NCBI GenBank assembly: GCA_035628875.1
Contig: DASPIZ010000159.1
Location: 5,863 to 69,862, forward strand
Length of the DNA stretch: 64,000 bases
Reading direction: 5' to 3'
Source: Ohtaekwangia sp035628875
GTDB lineage: Bacteria; Bacteroidota; Bacteroidia; Cytophagales; Cyclobacteriaceae
In this document: piece after piece, positions 1 through 8,442 of the stretch
Numbering within the stretch: the first letter of the stretch is position 1
Layout: each line of letters begins with the position of its first letter
The notes under the pieces: generated by a model
What the model saw: the letters and a program-made list of their open reading frames with translations, nothing else
Databases searched by the model: none
Told to the model about the DNA's origin: nothing
Made by a program: the position numbers and the translations under genes

Positions 1-452
1 GTCGTTTTTTGTTGGACTTTCTCCAACAGCGCAACCGAAGCAATACCACTTATTTTAAAAACGCTAAACGGAATATGCGATTCGCTCCTGGCCTTTTCTA
101 TCGTACGAAGGGTTTCTTCAACGGCATTGTCAAAACCTGCTTCTGTTTTTTCACCTTCAGCAGAATAATCGAGAATTGTCTGAACGCCGTAATTCGCCAG
201 CTGTTCAATGACTCTTTCACTATCAGCAATGCTTTCACCACCACAAAAGTGTTCAAAAGCAGTCCGTTTGATGATCGAATCAACAGGAAGTCGCAAAAGG
301 AAAGAAAATTTAACAAACCCCGTCGCAAGCGAAGAAATCCAGGGATGGTTAACCAATGAAAAAATAAAGTTTGCCTTTCGAAGTGCGTTGTCTGATTTAT
401 ACTTAAATGCGACAGCAGTATTGTCAAATGAAATTTGGGGAGCTGTTTCCAT
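1..452 (-). CDS. Proline dehydrogenase (N-terminal 150 residues; runs off the window)
   Basis: Reading the minus strand from an ATG at 450-452 gives an uninterrupted frame to the window edge, starting METAPQISFDNTAVAFKYKS. It resembles the single-domain proline dehydrogenases of Bacteroidota (about 390 residues), which oxidise proline to pyrroline-5-carboxylate with FAD. Visible family-like segments are FEHFCGG at residues 66-72 and TILDYSAEG at 92-100, the first strand of the TIM barrel. The FAD-binding and catalytic C-terminal part lies outside the window, so completeness cannot be judged. It is divergent from aroB, separated by 145 bases. Confidence 0.8.
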   Translation of the reverse strand, partial: METAPQISFDNTAVAFKYKSDNALRKANFIFSLVNHPWISSLATGFVKFSFLLRLPVDSIIKRTAFEHFCGGESIADSERVIEQLANYGVQTILDYSAEGEKTEAGFDNAVEETLRTIEKARSESHIPFSVFKISGIASVALLEKVQQKT

Positions 453-597
453 ACTCAATTTAGGTACGCAAATATAAATACAAACAAATGTTAGCTCGTA
501 GACTTTTAATTTTTCTTTTTTAAAACTGAATGCCTATACCTGGCTTGTTTACTGTTGCCCACACCCATAACTTTCGCGCTGAAAGGTCATTATTCAA

Positions 598-1635
598 ATG
601 CTTCCGGAAAACATTTTATTTAGCCAGGATCCCAATGCAGATTTAGCGCAGTTTCTGCGGCGTAAAAAATACAGTAACGTCGTTGTACTGGTTGATGAAA
701 ATACCCGCAAAAACTGTTTTCCAGAAATCAGGGAAGCCTTACCTGATTTAAAAATTATTGAAGTGAAAAGCGGCGAAGAACAAAAAAATATTGCCACGTG
801 TAGTTTGATCTGGGAGGAAATGACAACGATGGCACTAGACCGGCATGCCCTGTTGATTGTATTGGGCGGTGGCGTACTTGGCGATATGGGCGGATTTTGT
901 GCAGCTACTTATAAACGTGGAATAGATTTTATTTTAATTCCCACGACTTTACTGGCACAGGTGGATGCGAGCATTGGCGGAAAACTTGGTGTTGATTTTA
1001 ATAATTATAAAAATCATATCGGTGTATTCCAACAACCTGCCTTGACCTTGTTATTCAGTGGATTTTTGAAAACACTTCCCGTATCCGAGTTGAGGTCAGG
1101 ATTTGCTGAAGTGATAAAGCATTGTTTGATTTCCGATGCTGCAATGTGGACGGAAATCAGCTCCAGGAAACTGAATGAGCAACGTTGGGAAATACTGGCA
1201 AAACACTCTGTCGAGTTCAAGGCGCGTGTAACAACGGAAGACCCAAAAGAAAAAGGACTACGAAAAATTCTGAATGCCGGCCATACTATTGGTCATGCCG
1301 TGGAGAGTTACCTGTTAAGCAAAGGTCACCGCATTTTACACGGGGAAGCTATCGCCATCGGTTTGATTGCAGAATGTTTTATCGCCAACCAAAGAAATTT
1401 TTTATCTGAAAAAGAATTACAGGCGATCAAGACCTTTATTGTCCAGGTATTTGGTAAGGTATGCCTTACGGAAAGCGATATCCGGGAAAGCGCTAAGTTT
1501 GCACTTCAGGACAAGAAAAATAAAGGAAACCAGATTCTTTGCGTTCTCCTCGATGGAATCGGAAAAGCGCGATGGGATGAAGAAATTAGCATCAACGAAA
1601 TAAAATCCGCACTGGATTACTACCAATCCGTTTAG
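598..1635 (+). CDS. aroB: 3-dehydroquinate synthase
   Basis: Second step of the shikimate pathway: converts DAHP to 3-dehydroquinate in the cytoplasm with NAD and a divalent metal. The 345-residue protein is full length for the family. The NAD-binding glycine stretch GGGVLGDMGG is at residues 90-99 and TTLLAQVDASIGGK at 116-129. Metal-ligand-type residues are E171 (FAEVIKH), H229/H233 (NAGHTIGHAVE) and H248 (HGEAIAIG). The start is the first ATG in frame. aroA lies 290 bases downstream on the same strand, separated by a small convergent gene, so two shikimate enzymes sit together. Confidence 0.96.
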   Translation: MLPENILFSQDPNADLAQFLRRKKYSNVVVLVDENTRKNCFPEIREALPDLKIIEVKSGEEQKNIATCSLIWEEMTTMALDRHALLIVLGGGVLGDMGGFCAATYKRGIDFILIPTTLLAQVDASIGGKLGVDFNNYKNHIGVFQQPALTLLFSGFLKTLPVSELRSGFAEVIKHCLISDAAMWTEISSRKLNEQRWEILAKHSVEFKARVTTEDPKEKGLRKILNAGHTIGHAVESYLLSKGHRILHGEAIAIGLIAECFIANQRNFLSEKELQAIKTFIVQVFGKVCLTESDIRESAKFALQDKKNKGNQILCVLLDGIGKARWDEEISINEIKSALDYYQSV

Positions 1636-1820
1636 ATATAATAATGTGCTTCAGTTTCATCCATTACCACTTCAGGCTTGAAGGATTTTTTCACTGAATC
1701 AGTTCTCCTCACCAGGTAACTACGTGTTCTCTCTTTACGATCACCCGTAAGTAACCATGCTGTTAAAATTGCACCGGAAGCAATCCCTACACCCAATGCC
1801 AGTTTTTTTGTTACGCCCAT
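1632..1820 (-). CDS. Small single-pass membrane protein, hypothetical (YtxH-like)
   Basis: A 62-residue frame with an ATG start. It has a hydrophobic stretch at about residues 7-25 (LALGVGIASGAILTAWLL), followed by a basic segment (GDRKERTRSYLVRR) and a polar tail. The layout is that of YtxH-like small membrane proteins, but no motif settles a function. Its 3' end overlaps the aroB stop by four bases tail to tail. It fills most of the aroB-aroA gap, and a hydrophobic helix with a basic flank is unlikely in a chance frame. It could still be spurious. Confidence 0.55.
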   Translation of the reverse strand: MGVTKKLALGVGIASGAILTAWLLTGDRKERTRSYLVRRTDSVKKSFKPEVVMDETEAHYYI

Positions 1821-1925
1821 ATTACTTCAATAACTTTTTTTCACTGCTAAATGTTTCACTTCGCCCGGAATTATCTTTTATAAAAGTATAATTTAGCCCC
1901 TGTATTTACTTTGACTGCTTAGATC

Positions 1926-3134
1926 ATGCAACTTAAACTTACCCCGGTTATTGAAGGAACTGCAAACTTGTTGCCAGCTTCTAAAAGTATCAGCAATCGC
2001 GCCCTGATTATTAACGCCCTGGCAGGAAATCATTCCGAGCTCCACAATTTATCAGATGCCAACGATACACAGTTGATGTTGCGTCTTATCAATTCGCCAG
2101 AAAAGACCATAGATGTAGAGGATGCAGGAACGACGATGCGTTTTCTCACCGCCTTTTTTGCAGTTAACAACCAAAACAAGATTTTAACGGGAACTTCCCG
2201 AATGAAAGAACGCCCGATCGGATTATTGGTGGATGCCTTACGCTCCTTGGGCGCAAGCATAGATTATTTGGAAAACGATGGGTACCCTCCATTGGAGATT
2301 AAAGAATTTTCAACACAAAAGACAAATACCCTGAACATTCGTGGCGATGTGAGCAGTCAGTACATTTCTGCCCTCATGATGGTTTCTCCAGCACTTCCAC
2401 AAGGCCTCACGCTAAACCTGGAAGGAAAAGTGGGAAGTCGTCCATACATTGAAATGACAGCTTCTATCATGAAACATTTCGGGGCGACGTGCGAGCTGCT
2501 CTCCGACAAGGTTATTATCCCACATCAGGAGTATCACCCTGCCACTTACACTGTGGAATCAGACTGGTCTGCGGCGAGCTATTGGTTTGCGCTTGCAGCA
2601 TTGGCAAAGAAGGCAAACATCGTTTTACCACGACTTTCGTTGCAATCCCTGCAAGGTGATAGCGTAATTGTATCCATCATGGAAAAGCTCGGTGTTCATG
2701 CGGTTATGAAAAATGATCTTTTACACCTGAGTCAGCAAAGATCCGAAAATGAAATCAGTTGGGACTTCACACACTGCCCTGACCTTGGACAAACTGTAGC
2801 TGTAGTCTGTGCAGCAAAAGGTGTCAGGGGAAATTTCACCGGATTGGAAAGTTTACGGATTAAGGAGACCGACCGTATTGCCGCATTGCAGAACGAACTT
2901 CGAAAAATAGGAGCTGATCTCATTGAACATGACTCAGCACACTGGACATTGGTGCCTTCGACCATGTTACCACAAATTGCATCGTTTGCCACATACAAGG
3001 ATCACCGAATGGCCATGGCCTTTGCTCCCCTGGCTACTCGTATGACGGTTGAGATTGACAAACCGGAAGTGGTTAAAAAATCTTATCCGAACTACTGGAA
3101 CGACCTTAAGACCTGTGGAATATCTATCGACTAG
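1926..3134 (+). CDS. aroA: 3-phosphoshikimate 1-carboxyvinyltransferase (EPSP synthase)
   Basis: Transfers enolpyruvyl from PEP to shikimate-3-phosphate, the sixth step of the shikimate pathway. The 402 residues match the slightly short form of this phylum. Family motifs in order: ASKSISNRALI at 18-28, DAGTTMRF at 66-73, MKERPI at 93-98, SSQYISALMM at 143-152, LRIKETDRI near 315, and YKDHRMAMAFA near 360. It converges with the metal-receptor gene, 92 bases away. The interval holds a GC-rich imperfect hairpin (about 3166-3182) without a T run. Confidence 0.96.
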   Translation: MQLKLTPVIEGTANLLPASKSISNRALIINALAGNHSELHNLSDANDTQLMLRLINSPEKTIDVEDAGTTMRFLTAFFAVNNQNKILTGTSRMKERPIGLLVDALRSLGASIDYLENDGYPPLEIKEFSTQKTNTLNIRGDVSSQYISALMMVSPALPQGLTLNLEGKVGSRPYIEMTASIMKHFGATCELLSDKVIIPHQEYHPATYTVESDWSAASYWFALAALAKKANIVLPRLSLQSLQGDSVIVSIMEKLGVHAVMKNDLLHLSQQRSENEISWDFTHCPDLGQTVAVVCAAKGVRGNFTGLESLRIKETDRIAALQNELRKIGADLIEHDSAHWTLVPSTMLPQIASFATYKDHRMAMAFAPLATRMTVEIDKPEVVKKSYPNYWNDLKTCGISID

Positions 3135-3226
3135 CGCGCATTCGCAAAAGTTAAATAAAGCCCTGGGCCATTGGGCGGCTCACACTGGGTCACGATTTTC
3201 CGACTTTTGGAATTTTTGGTGTGCCA

Positions 3227-4006
3227 CTAAAAACGAAGGTTTTCGAAGTAGGCCGGGGCGAGGAGTAAACGGCTGCCATACCAGGAAAACATTTCACCGT
3301 CTACCAATACCGTTGTAGCATCTGGAAATAACGACTTAATTTCTTCAGCGTGCCTTTCACGAAAAGGGTAAGGTTCTGAAGAAAGAAAAACCAGATCCGG
3401 TTTCAACGATTGGATACTATCTGCGGTTATTTCCGGGTAACGTTCTTCCTCCAGGATATTAACAAACCCGTTTCTCGATAACATATCATCAATAAATGTA
3501 TTTTTTCCCACAGCCATCCATGGCTTTCTCCAAATGAGATACAAAACAGACCGTTTTTTGCGGGGTTTAAGATCTTCAAAAGAAGATTTGATCTTTTGAA
3601 GTAAAGCATTAGCCTTTTCAGTTTTTCCTGCTATTTCAGCCACCGCAATCATCATCTTAAGTGCATCATCCAGTGAATAGATATCACTCATCCATACAGG
3701 AAAATCGTTTCTTAACCTGTAAATGCCTTCAGGATAATTCTCCTCCTTATTTCCTATAACCAAATCTGGTTTTAATGCAGCTATGGCTTCGAAAGAAAAA
3801 TTCTTGGTACCTCCGATGTGGATTTTGGTTTTATACCAAACCGACGGATGAATACAAAATTTAGTGATACCAATAACTTCCTGATCAAGTGCAAGAGAAG
3901 CAAGCCATTCGGTTTGAGACGGCACTAACGATATAATCCGTTTCGGTGGGAAAGGAAAAGTAATTCGTTCGCCAAGCTGGTCTGTAACAGTTTTCGGAGT
4001 CTGCAT
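3227..4006 (-). CDS. Helical-backbone metal receptor / BtuF-like substrate-binding protein without signal peptide
   Basis: 259 residues from ATG 4006; a TTG at 4015 would add three residues but is a poorer start. It has the two-lobed class III periplasmic-binding layout: RIISLVPSQTEWLASL near residues 23-38, KPDLVIGNKEEN near 86, a connecting helix, and SLKPDLVFLSSEPYPF in the second lobe. Relatives bind cobalamin, haem or siderophores for FecCD-type importers. No signal peptide or lipobox is visible, so as annotated it would be cytoplasmic. A permease and ATPase of the matching type lie at 29.3-31.3 kb; a link between them is inference only. Confidence 0.75.
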   Translation of the reverse strand: MQTPKTVTDQLGERITFPFPPKRIISLVPSQTEWLASLALDQEVIGITKFCIHPSVWYKTKIHIGGTKNFSFEAIAALKPDLVIGNKEENYPEGIYRLRNDFPVWMSDIYSLDDALKMMIAVAEIAGKTEKANALLQKIKSSFEDLKPRKKRSVLYLIWRKPWMAVGKNTFIDDMLSRNGFVNILEEERYPEITADSIQSLKPDLVFLSSEPYPFRERHAEEIKSLFPDATTVLVDGEMFSWYGSRLLLAPAYFENLRF

Positions 4007-4129
4007 GAGAATCAAATTTCAAACACCGAGATTCAAAATGCAAGTCATTCAAAATTAATCCACAGCCCAGTAAACAGTTGCGTGATGCCGTTTGTAAATA
4101 AAGCGAGTAGGAAAAGAAAGGATAAAAAA

Positions 4130-4390
4130 ACGCACAGAGCACATAAAGAAAAGACCCTCTCTATAAAACTTTATGACCCCGTGCGTAATACTATTGTAAA
4201 CGATCTTCGTTCGGATCATTTTGAATTTCAAAAAAACGCATAATGACCAAAGAACTCTCTCAAAAAACTTTGAATCATTATACGTATATTATAAATGATC
4301 AGGTTAGGGATCACTGTTAATATCTTAAAAAACGCACAGAGCAATCAAAGAAAAGACCCTCTCTGTAAAAACTCTGGCTACCCCGTGCGT
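4130..4390. repeat. Three-unit degenerate hairpin repeat array
   Basis: The 394-base interval 4016-4409 has no credible gene but holds three related units at 4130-4186, 4236-4285 and 4332-4390, spaced about 100 bases apart. Units 1 and 3 share ACGCACAGAGC, then AAAGAAAAGACCCTCTCT, and end in CCCCGTGCGT, so ACGCAC pairs with GTGCGT. Unit 2 keeps the CTCTCT core, but its arms are ACGCATAATGA and TCATTATACGT, which still pair with one wobble. Arms that changed together argue for a selected stem. It resembles the short palindromic intergenic repeats common in Cytophagales. It is not CRISPR-like: units are too diverged and imperfectly spaced. Confidence 0.6.
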
Positions 4391-4409
4391 AGATCTTTTA
4401 CCAGTTAAA

Positions 4410-4916
4410 TTAGATCAGTATTGCCATACTGCTTAACTGGCTGGATACTTTCAGATTTGAACCCGAAACCACACCCTGGTTTAATTCAAATTTAAGTTTT
4501 CCATCAACCACCCGGAAGTTGATACAACTTCCTTTGTGGCCCATTCCATTACCATCCGTTACGGTTAAAATCGATTTACCGTCCGTACTGGTTTTAATAT
4601 TATCAAACTCTTTATTCTTGCTTTTCCCAACGTAAACCACTTGGCAAGAACCTGATTCGCTCGAAGAAGCTAGCTTCTTGATTACATATTTTTTACTTCC
4701 CTTCGGTTTGCCGTCGTACCATTGTTTCAATGTATTGTAGACGTTGTCGTCACCAATCACGCCGACTATAAACTGGCCGGCTTCCGATTCATCTGGCCAT
4801 TGTACATACTTTATAAAGTTGTAAACCATGGCTGCATGAATTTCATGCGTTGGCCTTTGTTGCGCCTGTACACTTCCGCATACCAGCAAGGAAAATAAAA
4901 ATATAAAGGTCTTCAT
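4410..4916 (-). CDS. YfiR family protein (DUF4154), copy A
   Basis: 168 residues with a signal peptide (hydrophobic to about residue 16, cleavage after VQA). The mature part opens with AAMVYNFIKYVQWPD, the signature of the YfiR/DUF4154 family. Proteobacterial YfiR is a periplasmic repressor of the diguanylate cyclase YfiN. No YfiN-like partner is visible here, and the role of the family in Bacteroidota is unclear. It lies 97 bases downstream of a close paralogue on the same strand, so this is a tandem duplication. Two Cys (in GSCQV and GSCIN) are absent or displaced in the partner copy. Confidence 0.85.
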   Translation of the reverse strand: MKTFIFLFSLLVCGSVQAQQRPTHEIHAAMVYNFIKYVQWPDESEAGQFIVGVIGDDNVYNTLKQWYDGKPKGSKKYVIKKLASSSESGSCQVVYVGKSKNKEFDNIKTSTDGKSILTVTDGNGMGHKGSCINFRVVDGKLKFELNQGVVSGSNLKVSSQLSSMAILI

Positions 4917-5013
4917 AGATTAATGGTTAGTTTAACTACTTTCTGAATCTATGATTTAACTCTGGAATTACCCCAACCCCGATTGCTCGGAGCTGAGGTT
5001 TCCAAACAACCCA

Positions 5014-5532
5014 TTAAATCAATATCGCCATAGAAGAAAGCGCACCCGAAACTTTCAGATTTGAGGCCTCAATCGCTTTTTGATTGAGCTCAAACTTCAG
5101 TTTATTATCAACTGTTTTAAAGTTAATACCGCTCCCCTTCTCACCTAGTCCCGTTTTATCTGTAATTACTAAAGTTCCTTTTCCTTTCACCTTATCGTTT
5201 GCCGCATCGAACTCGCCACTTTTATTGCGGTCAATAAAGAGTACGTGGCACTCAGTAACTTCGGAGGCTGAGTTAAACCTCTTGATCACATACTTCTTTG
5301 AACCACGCGGTTTACCACCATACCAGTCGTTAAGGGTGTTGTACACATCATTGTTCCCAATCACACCAATCACAAACTCACCTGCACCTGAGTGATCAGG
5401 CCATTGAACATATTTTGTAAAATTAAACACCATCATAGAATACACTTCATGCACAGGTCTGGTTTGTGCTGAAGCTTGCTGCCCCAAGAAGAGCGTTAAA
5501 ACCGCCAGAACAACAGCTTGTAAAAATTTCAT
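5014..5532 (-). CDS. YfiR family protein (DUF4154), copy B
   Basis: 172 residues with a clear signal peptide ending QASA before QTRPVHEV. It is collinear with the neighbouring copy through the whole mature region: MVFNFTKYVQWPD, VGVIGNNDVYNTL, WYGGKPRGSKKYVIK and a C-terminal SNLKVSGALSSMAILI. Both copies end in the same SSMAILI residues. It is predicted to be periplasmic or surface-exposed. The gene is separated from the upstream M42 peptidase by a terminator-like hairpin at 5568-5601, so the pair is probably transcribed independently. Confidence 0.85.
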   Translation of the reverse strand: MKFLQAVVLAVLTLFLGQQASAQTRPVHEVYSMMVFNFTKYVQWPDHSGAGEFVIGVIGNNDVYNTLNDWYGGKPRGSKKYVIKRFNSASEVTECHVLFIDRNKSGEFDAANDKVKGKGTLVITDKTGLGEKGSGINFKTVDNKLKFELNQKAIEASNLKVSGALSSMAILI

Positions 5533-5567
5533 ATCAGGTTAAATTTTGGTTATTTGTACAATACAAA

Positions 5568-5601
5568 AATAGGTTCTGCAATCATCGTGCAAGAACCTAT
5601 T
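5568..5601 (-). terminator. Intrinsic terminator after the M42 peptidase
   Basis: A 10-bp perfect stem (5568-5577 with 5592-5601) closes a 14-base loop, itself capped by a GCA/TGC pair. On the minus strand it is followed by ATTTTTGT. It stands 42 bases past the peptidase stop codon and before the YfiR genes. Confidence 0.75.
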
Positions 5602-5642
5602 CAGGATGTAACCTTAGGGATGTAAGTTTTTAGAAGAAGTGC

Positions 5643-6713
5643 TTACTTAATGTAGCGGAAATCATGGCCAGCTTTGAGTTGTAGCAGAAATTCGTAAATC
5701 AGGTTAATTACGTTATCTACATCCTCTTTATGTACCATTTCAACAGTTGTATGCATATATTTCAACGGAAGTGATATTAAGGCAGAGGCTACGCCTTCGG
5801 CAGAATACGCAAACGAATCTGTATCGGTTCCGGTAGACCGCGAAACTGCCTGGCGTTGAAATGGAATTTTCCGTTTTTGGGCTGTCTCGATTACCATTTT
5901 GAGAACGTTATTCTGTACTGCGGGACCATAACAAATCACCGGACCGTTCCCGCACTTCAGGTTTCCACTGTCCTTTTTATTATACATCGGGGATTGCGTG
6001 TCGTGGGTCACATCGGTACAAATGGCAAGATCAGGCTTAATTCGACGGGAGATCATTTCCGCACCACGCAAACCGATTTCTTCCTGCACGGCGTTAACAA
6101 TGTATAATCCAAAAGGAAGTTTCTTTTTGTTTTCGTGAAGGCGGCGTGCTACTTCCGCAATTATAAATCCTCCCATTCTGTTATCCAATGCGCGGCCTAC
6201 CAGGAAGTTTTTATGCAGCTCCATTAACTCATCTTCGAAAGTGATCACACATCCTACATGGATACCCAGCGATTCAACTTCCTTTTTAGACTCTGCACCA
6301 ACGTCAATAAAAATATTCTTGAGCGAAGGAGCTTCTTCTCTTGCCGCGTCGCGAACGTGAATTGCCGGCCATCCGAATACTCCTTTGACAATTCCCTGAT
6401 CGGTATGAATGTTTACTCTTTTACTGGGTGCGATTTGATGATCAGATCCTCCGTTTCTTCGAACGTAGATATAACCGTCTTCCGTGATATAGTTAACAAA
6501 CCAGGAAATCTCATCCGCATGCGCTTCAATAACAACCTTATAAGCGGCCTTTGGATTTACAATTCCAACAGCAGTTCCATATACATCAACCATGTATTCA
6601 CTGATATACGGTTTTAGATAATCAAGCCAAATCTGTTGTCCGGAAGATTCAAAACCGGTAGGTGAAGCATTGTTGAGATACTCGTAGAGAAATTGTTTGC
6701 TTTTTTTGTCCAT
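5643..6713 (-). CDS. M42 family metallopeptidase (glutamyl aminopeptidase-like)
   Basis: 356 residues from ATG 6713; a TTG at 6719 is less likely. It is a cytoplasmic dinuclear-metal aminopeptidase of the M42 (TET) family. Numbering from ATG 6713, the expected ligands are present: H65 in EAHADE, D177 in RALDNR, E211/E212 in VQEEIG (E211 as the general base), D234 in CTDVTH and H321 in KYMHTT. The dodecameric enzymes trim oligopeptides downstream of the proteasome or other proteases; the exact specificity cannot be read here. It sits 31 bases after the carboxylase gene on the same strand, possibly cotranscribed. Confidence 0.92.
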   Translation of the reverse strand: MDKKSKQFLYEYLNNASPTGFESSGQQIWLDYLKPYISEYMVDVYGTAVGIVNPKAAYKVVIEAHADEISWFVNYITEDGYIYVRRNGGSDHQIAPSKRVNIHTDQGIVKGVFGWPAIHVRDAAREEAPSLKNIFIDVGAESKKEVESLGIHVGCVITFEDELMELHKNFLVGRALDNRMGGFIIAEVARRLHENKKKLPFGLYIVNAVQEEIGLRGAEMISRRIKPDLAICTDVTHDTQSPMYNKKDSGNLKCGNGPVICYGPAVQNNVLKMVIETAQKRKIPFQRQAVSRSTGTDTDSFAYSAEGVASALISLPLKYMHTTVEMVHKEDVDNVINLIYEFLLQLKAGHDFRYIK

Positions 6714-6743
6714 AATCAAATCATAATTCAGGTTTGCTCCTTT

Positions 6744-8312
6744 CTATAAAGGAATATTTCCATGTTTTTTCTTTGGCAATTTAGCTACTTTGTTTTCTAA
6801 CATTTTAAAAGCACGAATAAGTTTTTCACGCGTCTGCTCCGGATAAATAACTTCATCGATGTATCCACGATGGGCAGCCCGGTAAGGATTAGCAAACTTG
6901 TGGGTATACTCATCTACCTTTTCCTGTAATTTTCGCTCGGGGTCGGAAGCTTCTGCAATTTCTTTTTTGAAGATGATTTCAGCTGCTCCTTTTGCACCCA
7001 TCACTGCAATCTCTGCCGTGGGCCAGGCGAAATTCAGGTCGGCACCAATGTGTTTTGAATTCATCACATCATAGGCTCCGCCATACGCTTTACGAGTGAT
7101 TACAGTAATCCGGGGCACAGTCGCTTCTGAAAAAGCAAAAAGTAATTTTGCGCCATTTGTAATGATGGCGTTCCATTCCTGATCTGTACCTGGCAAAAAT
7201 CCTGGCACATCTTCAAACACGAGAAGGGGGATATTAAAACAATCACAAAACCTTACAAATCGTGCGCCTTTTACACTGGCATCGATATCAAGTACACCAG
7301 CCAAAGACGCAGGCTGATTACCAACTATACCAATGCTTCGTCCGGCCAGACGCGCAAATCCAACCACAATGTTTTCTGCAAAATTTTTATGGACCTCGAA
7401 GAAGCTGCCATCATCAACAACACCGTTAATAACCTCCCGCATATCATACGGTTGATTTGGGTTCGCCGGTATAATATCATTTAAGAGTGGTCTCTTCTCA
7501 TCGGCAGGTGCATAGGGTAGCCGTGGCGCGTCATCCTCGCAGTTCTGCGGAATATAACTCAGTAAAGTCTTAATGTAGTCGATACATTGAATCTCATTCG
7601 CACAAGCGAAGTGTGTTACGCCGCTTTTGGAGCTGTGGGTAACCGCACCACCTAATTCTTCAGCGGTAACATTTTCATGCGTTACGGTTTTTACAACGTT
7701 CGGGCCCGTAACAAACATGAACGATGTATTTTCAACCATCAAAATAAAATCAGTAATCGCCGGAGAATAAACAGCACCACCGGCACATGGTCCCATAATG
7801 GCAGAAATCTGCGGTATCACACCAGATGCCAGTGTATTCCTGTAAAAGATATCAGCGTACCCGCCTAAGGACACAACACCTTCCTGGATCCGCGCTCCAC
7901 CGCTGTCGTTTAAGCCGATAAGTGGCGCTCCATTCTGCATCGCGAGATCCATGATCTTTACAATTTTTTCTGCATGCGTCTCTGACAACGAACCGCCGAA
8001 AATGGTAAAGTCCTGTGAAAAAACATAAACGAGACGCCCCCGCACTGTGCCATAACCTGTAATAACACCATCGCCCAGATAATATTCTTTATCGAGACCG
8101 AAGTCTTTACTTCGATGCATTACAAATTTCCCCAACTCCTCAAAAGAGCCGTCATCTACCAGGAGCAGAATCCGTTCGCGCGCGGTTAATTTACCTTTCG
8201 CATGTTGCTGCTGGATCCTTTTTTCTCCCCCTCCCAAAAGGGCTTCCTGATTTTTTCTTTCCAACTCCCTGAACTTCCCCGAAAGCAAAGGATCGTTGAT
8301 GTGATTGGCCAT
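6744..8312 (-). CDS. Acyl-CoA carboxylase carboxyltransferase (beta) subunit, propionyl-CoA carboxylase type
   Basis: 522 residues, full length for the PccB/MmdA family. These enzymes transfer carboxyl from biotin to propionyl-CoA, or in related complexes decarboxylate methylmalonyl-CoA. Both acyl-CoA and biotin half domains are complete: GARIQEG at about 139-145 and GPCAGGAVYSPA at 174-185 in the N half, and VITRKAYGGAYDVM in the C half. No alpha (biotin carboxylase) or biotin-carrier gene is adjacent, so the partner must be elsewhere and the substrate is inferred. A TTG-N18-TATATTTA sequence upstream (about 8326-8355) could be its promoter. Confidence 0.9.
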   Translation of the reverse strand: MANHINDPLLSGKFRELERKNQEALLGGGEKRIQQQHAKGKLTARERILLLVDDGSFEELGKFVMHRSKDFGLDKEYYLGDGVITGYGTVRGRLVYVFSQDFTIFGGSLSETHAEKIVKIMDLAMQNGAPLIGLNDSGGARIQEGVVSLGGYADIFYRNTLASGVIPQISAIMGPCAGGAVYSPAITDFILMVENTSFMFVTGPNVVKTVTHENVTAEELGGAVTHSSKSGVTHFACANEIQCIDYIKTLLSYIPQNCEDDAPRLPYAPADEKRPLLNDIIPANPNQPYDMREVINGVVDDGSFFEVHKNFAENIVVGFARLAGRSIGIVGNQPASLAGVLDIDASVKGARFVRFCDCFNIPLLVFEDVPGFLPGTDQEWNAIITNGAKLLFAFSEATVPRITVITRKAYGGAYDVMNSKHIGADLNFAWPTAEIAVMGAKGAAEIIFKKEIAEASDPERKLQEKVDEYTHKFANPYRAAHRGYIDEVIYPEQTREKLIRAFKMLENKVAKLPKKKHGNIPL

Positions 8313-8442
8313 ATCTCAATGTATTTGAATGCTAAATATAATTGTCTTGCGTGGGATTCAAAGTATTTGAAAAATCGTGTACCGTGTTTGAGCCCTGTTA
8401 CCTAGTGTATCGATATTTTTTTAACTTCACCCGCCTTTAACC

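Noticed and set aside
3049..3318. 89-residue plus-strand frame over the end of aroA and the metal-receptor gene
   Set aside because: It overlaps conserved coding sequence of both genes and has no recognisable features.
4130..4390. CRISPR array
   Set aside because: Only three units, diverged from each other, each internally palindromic, with no cas genes.
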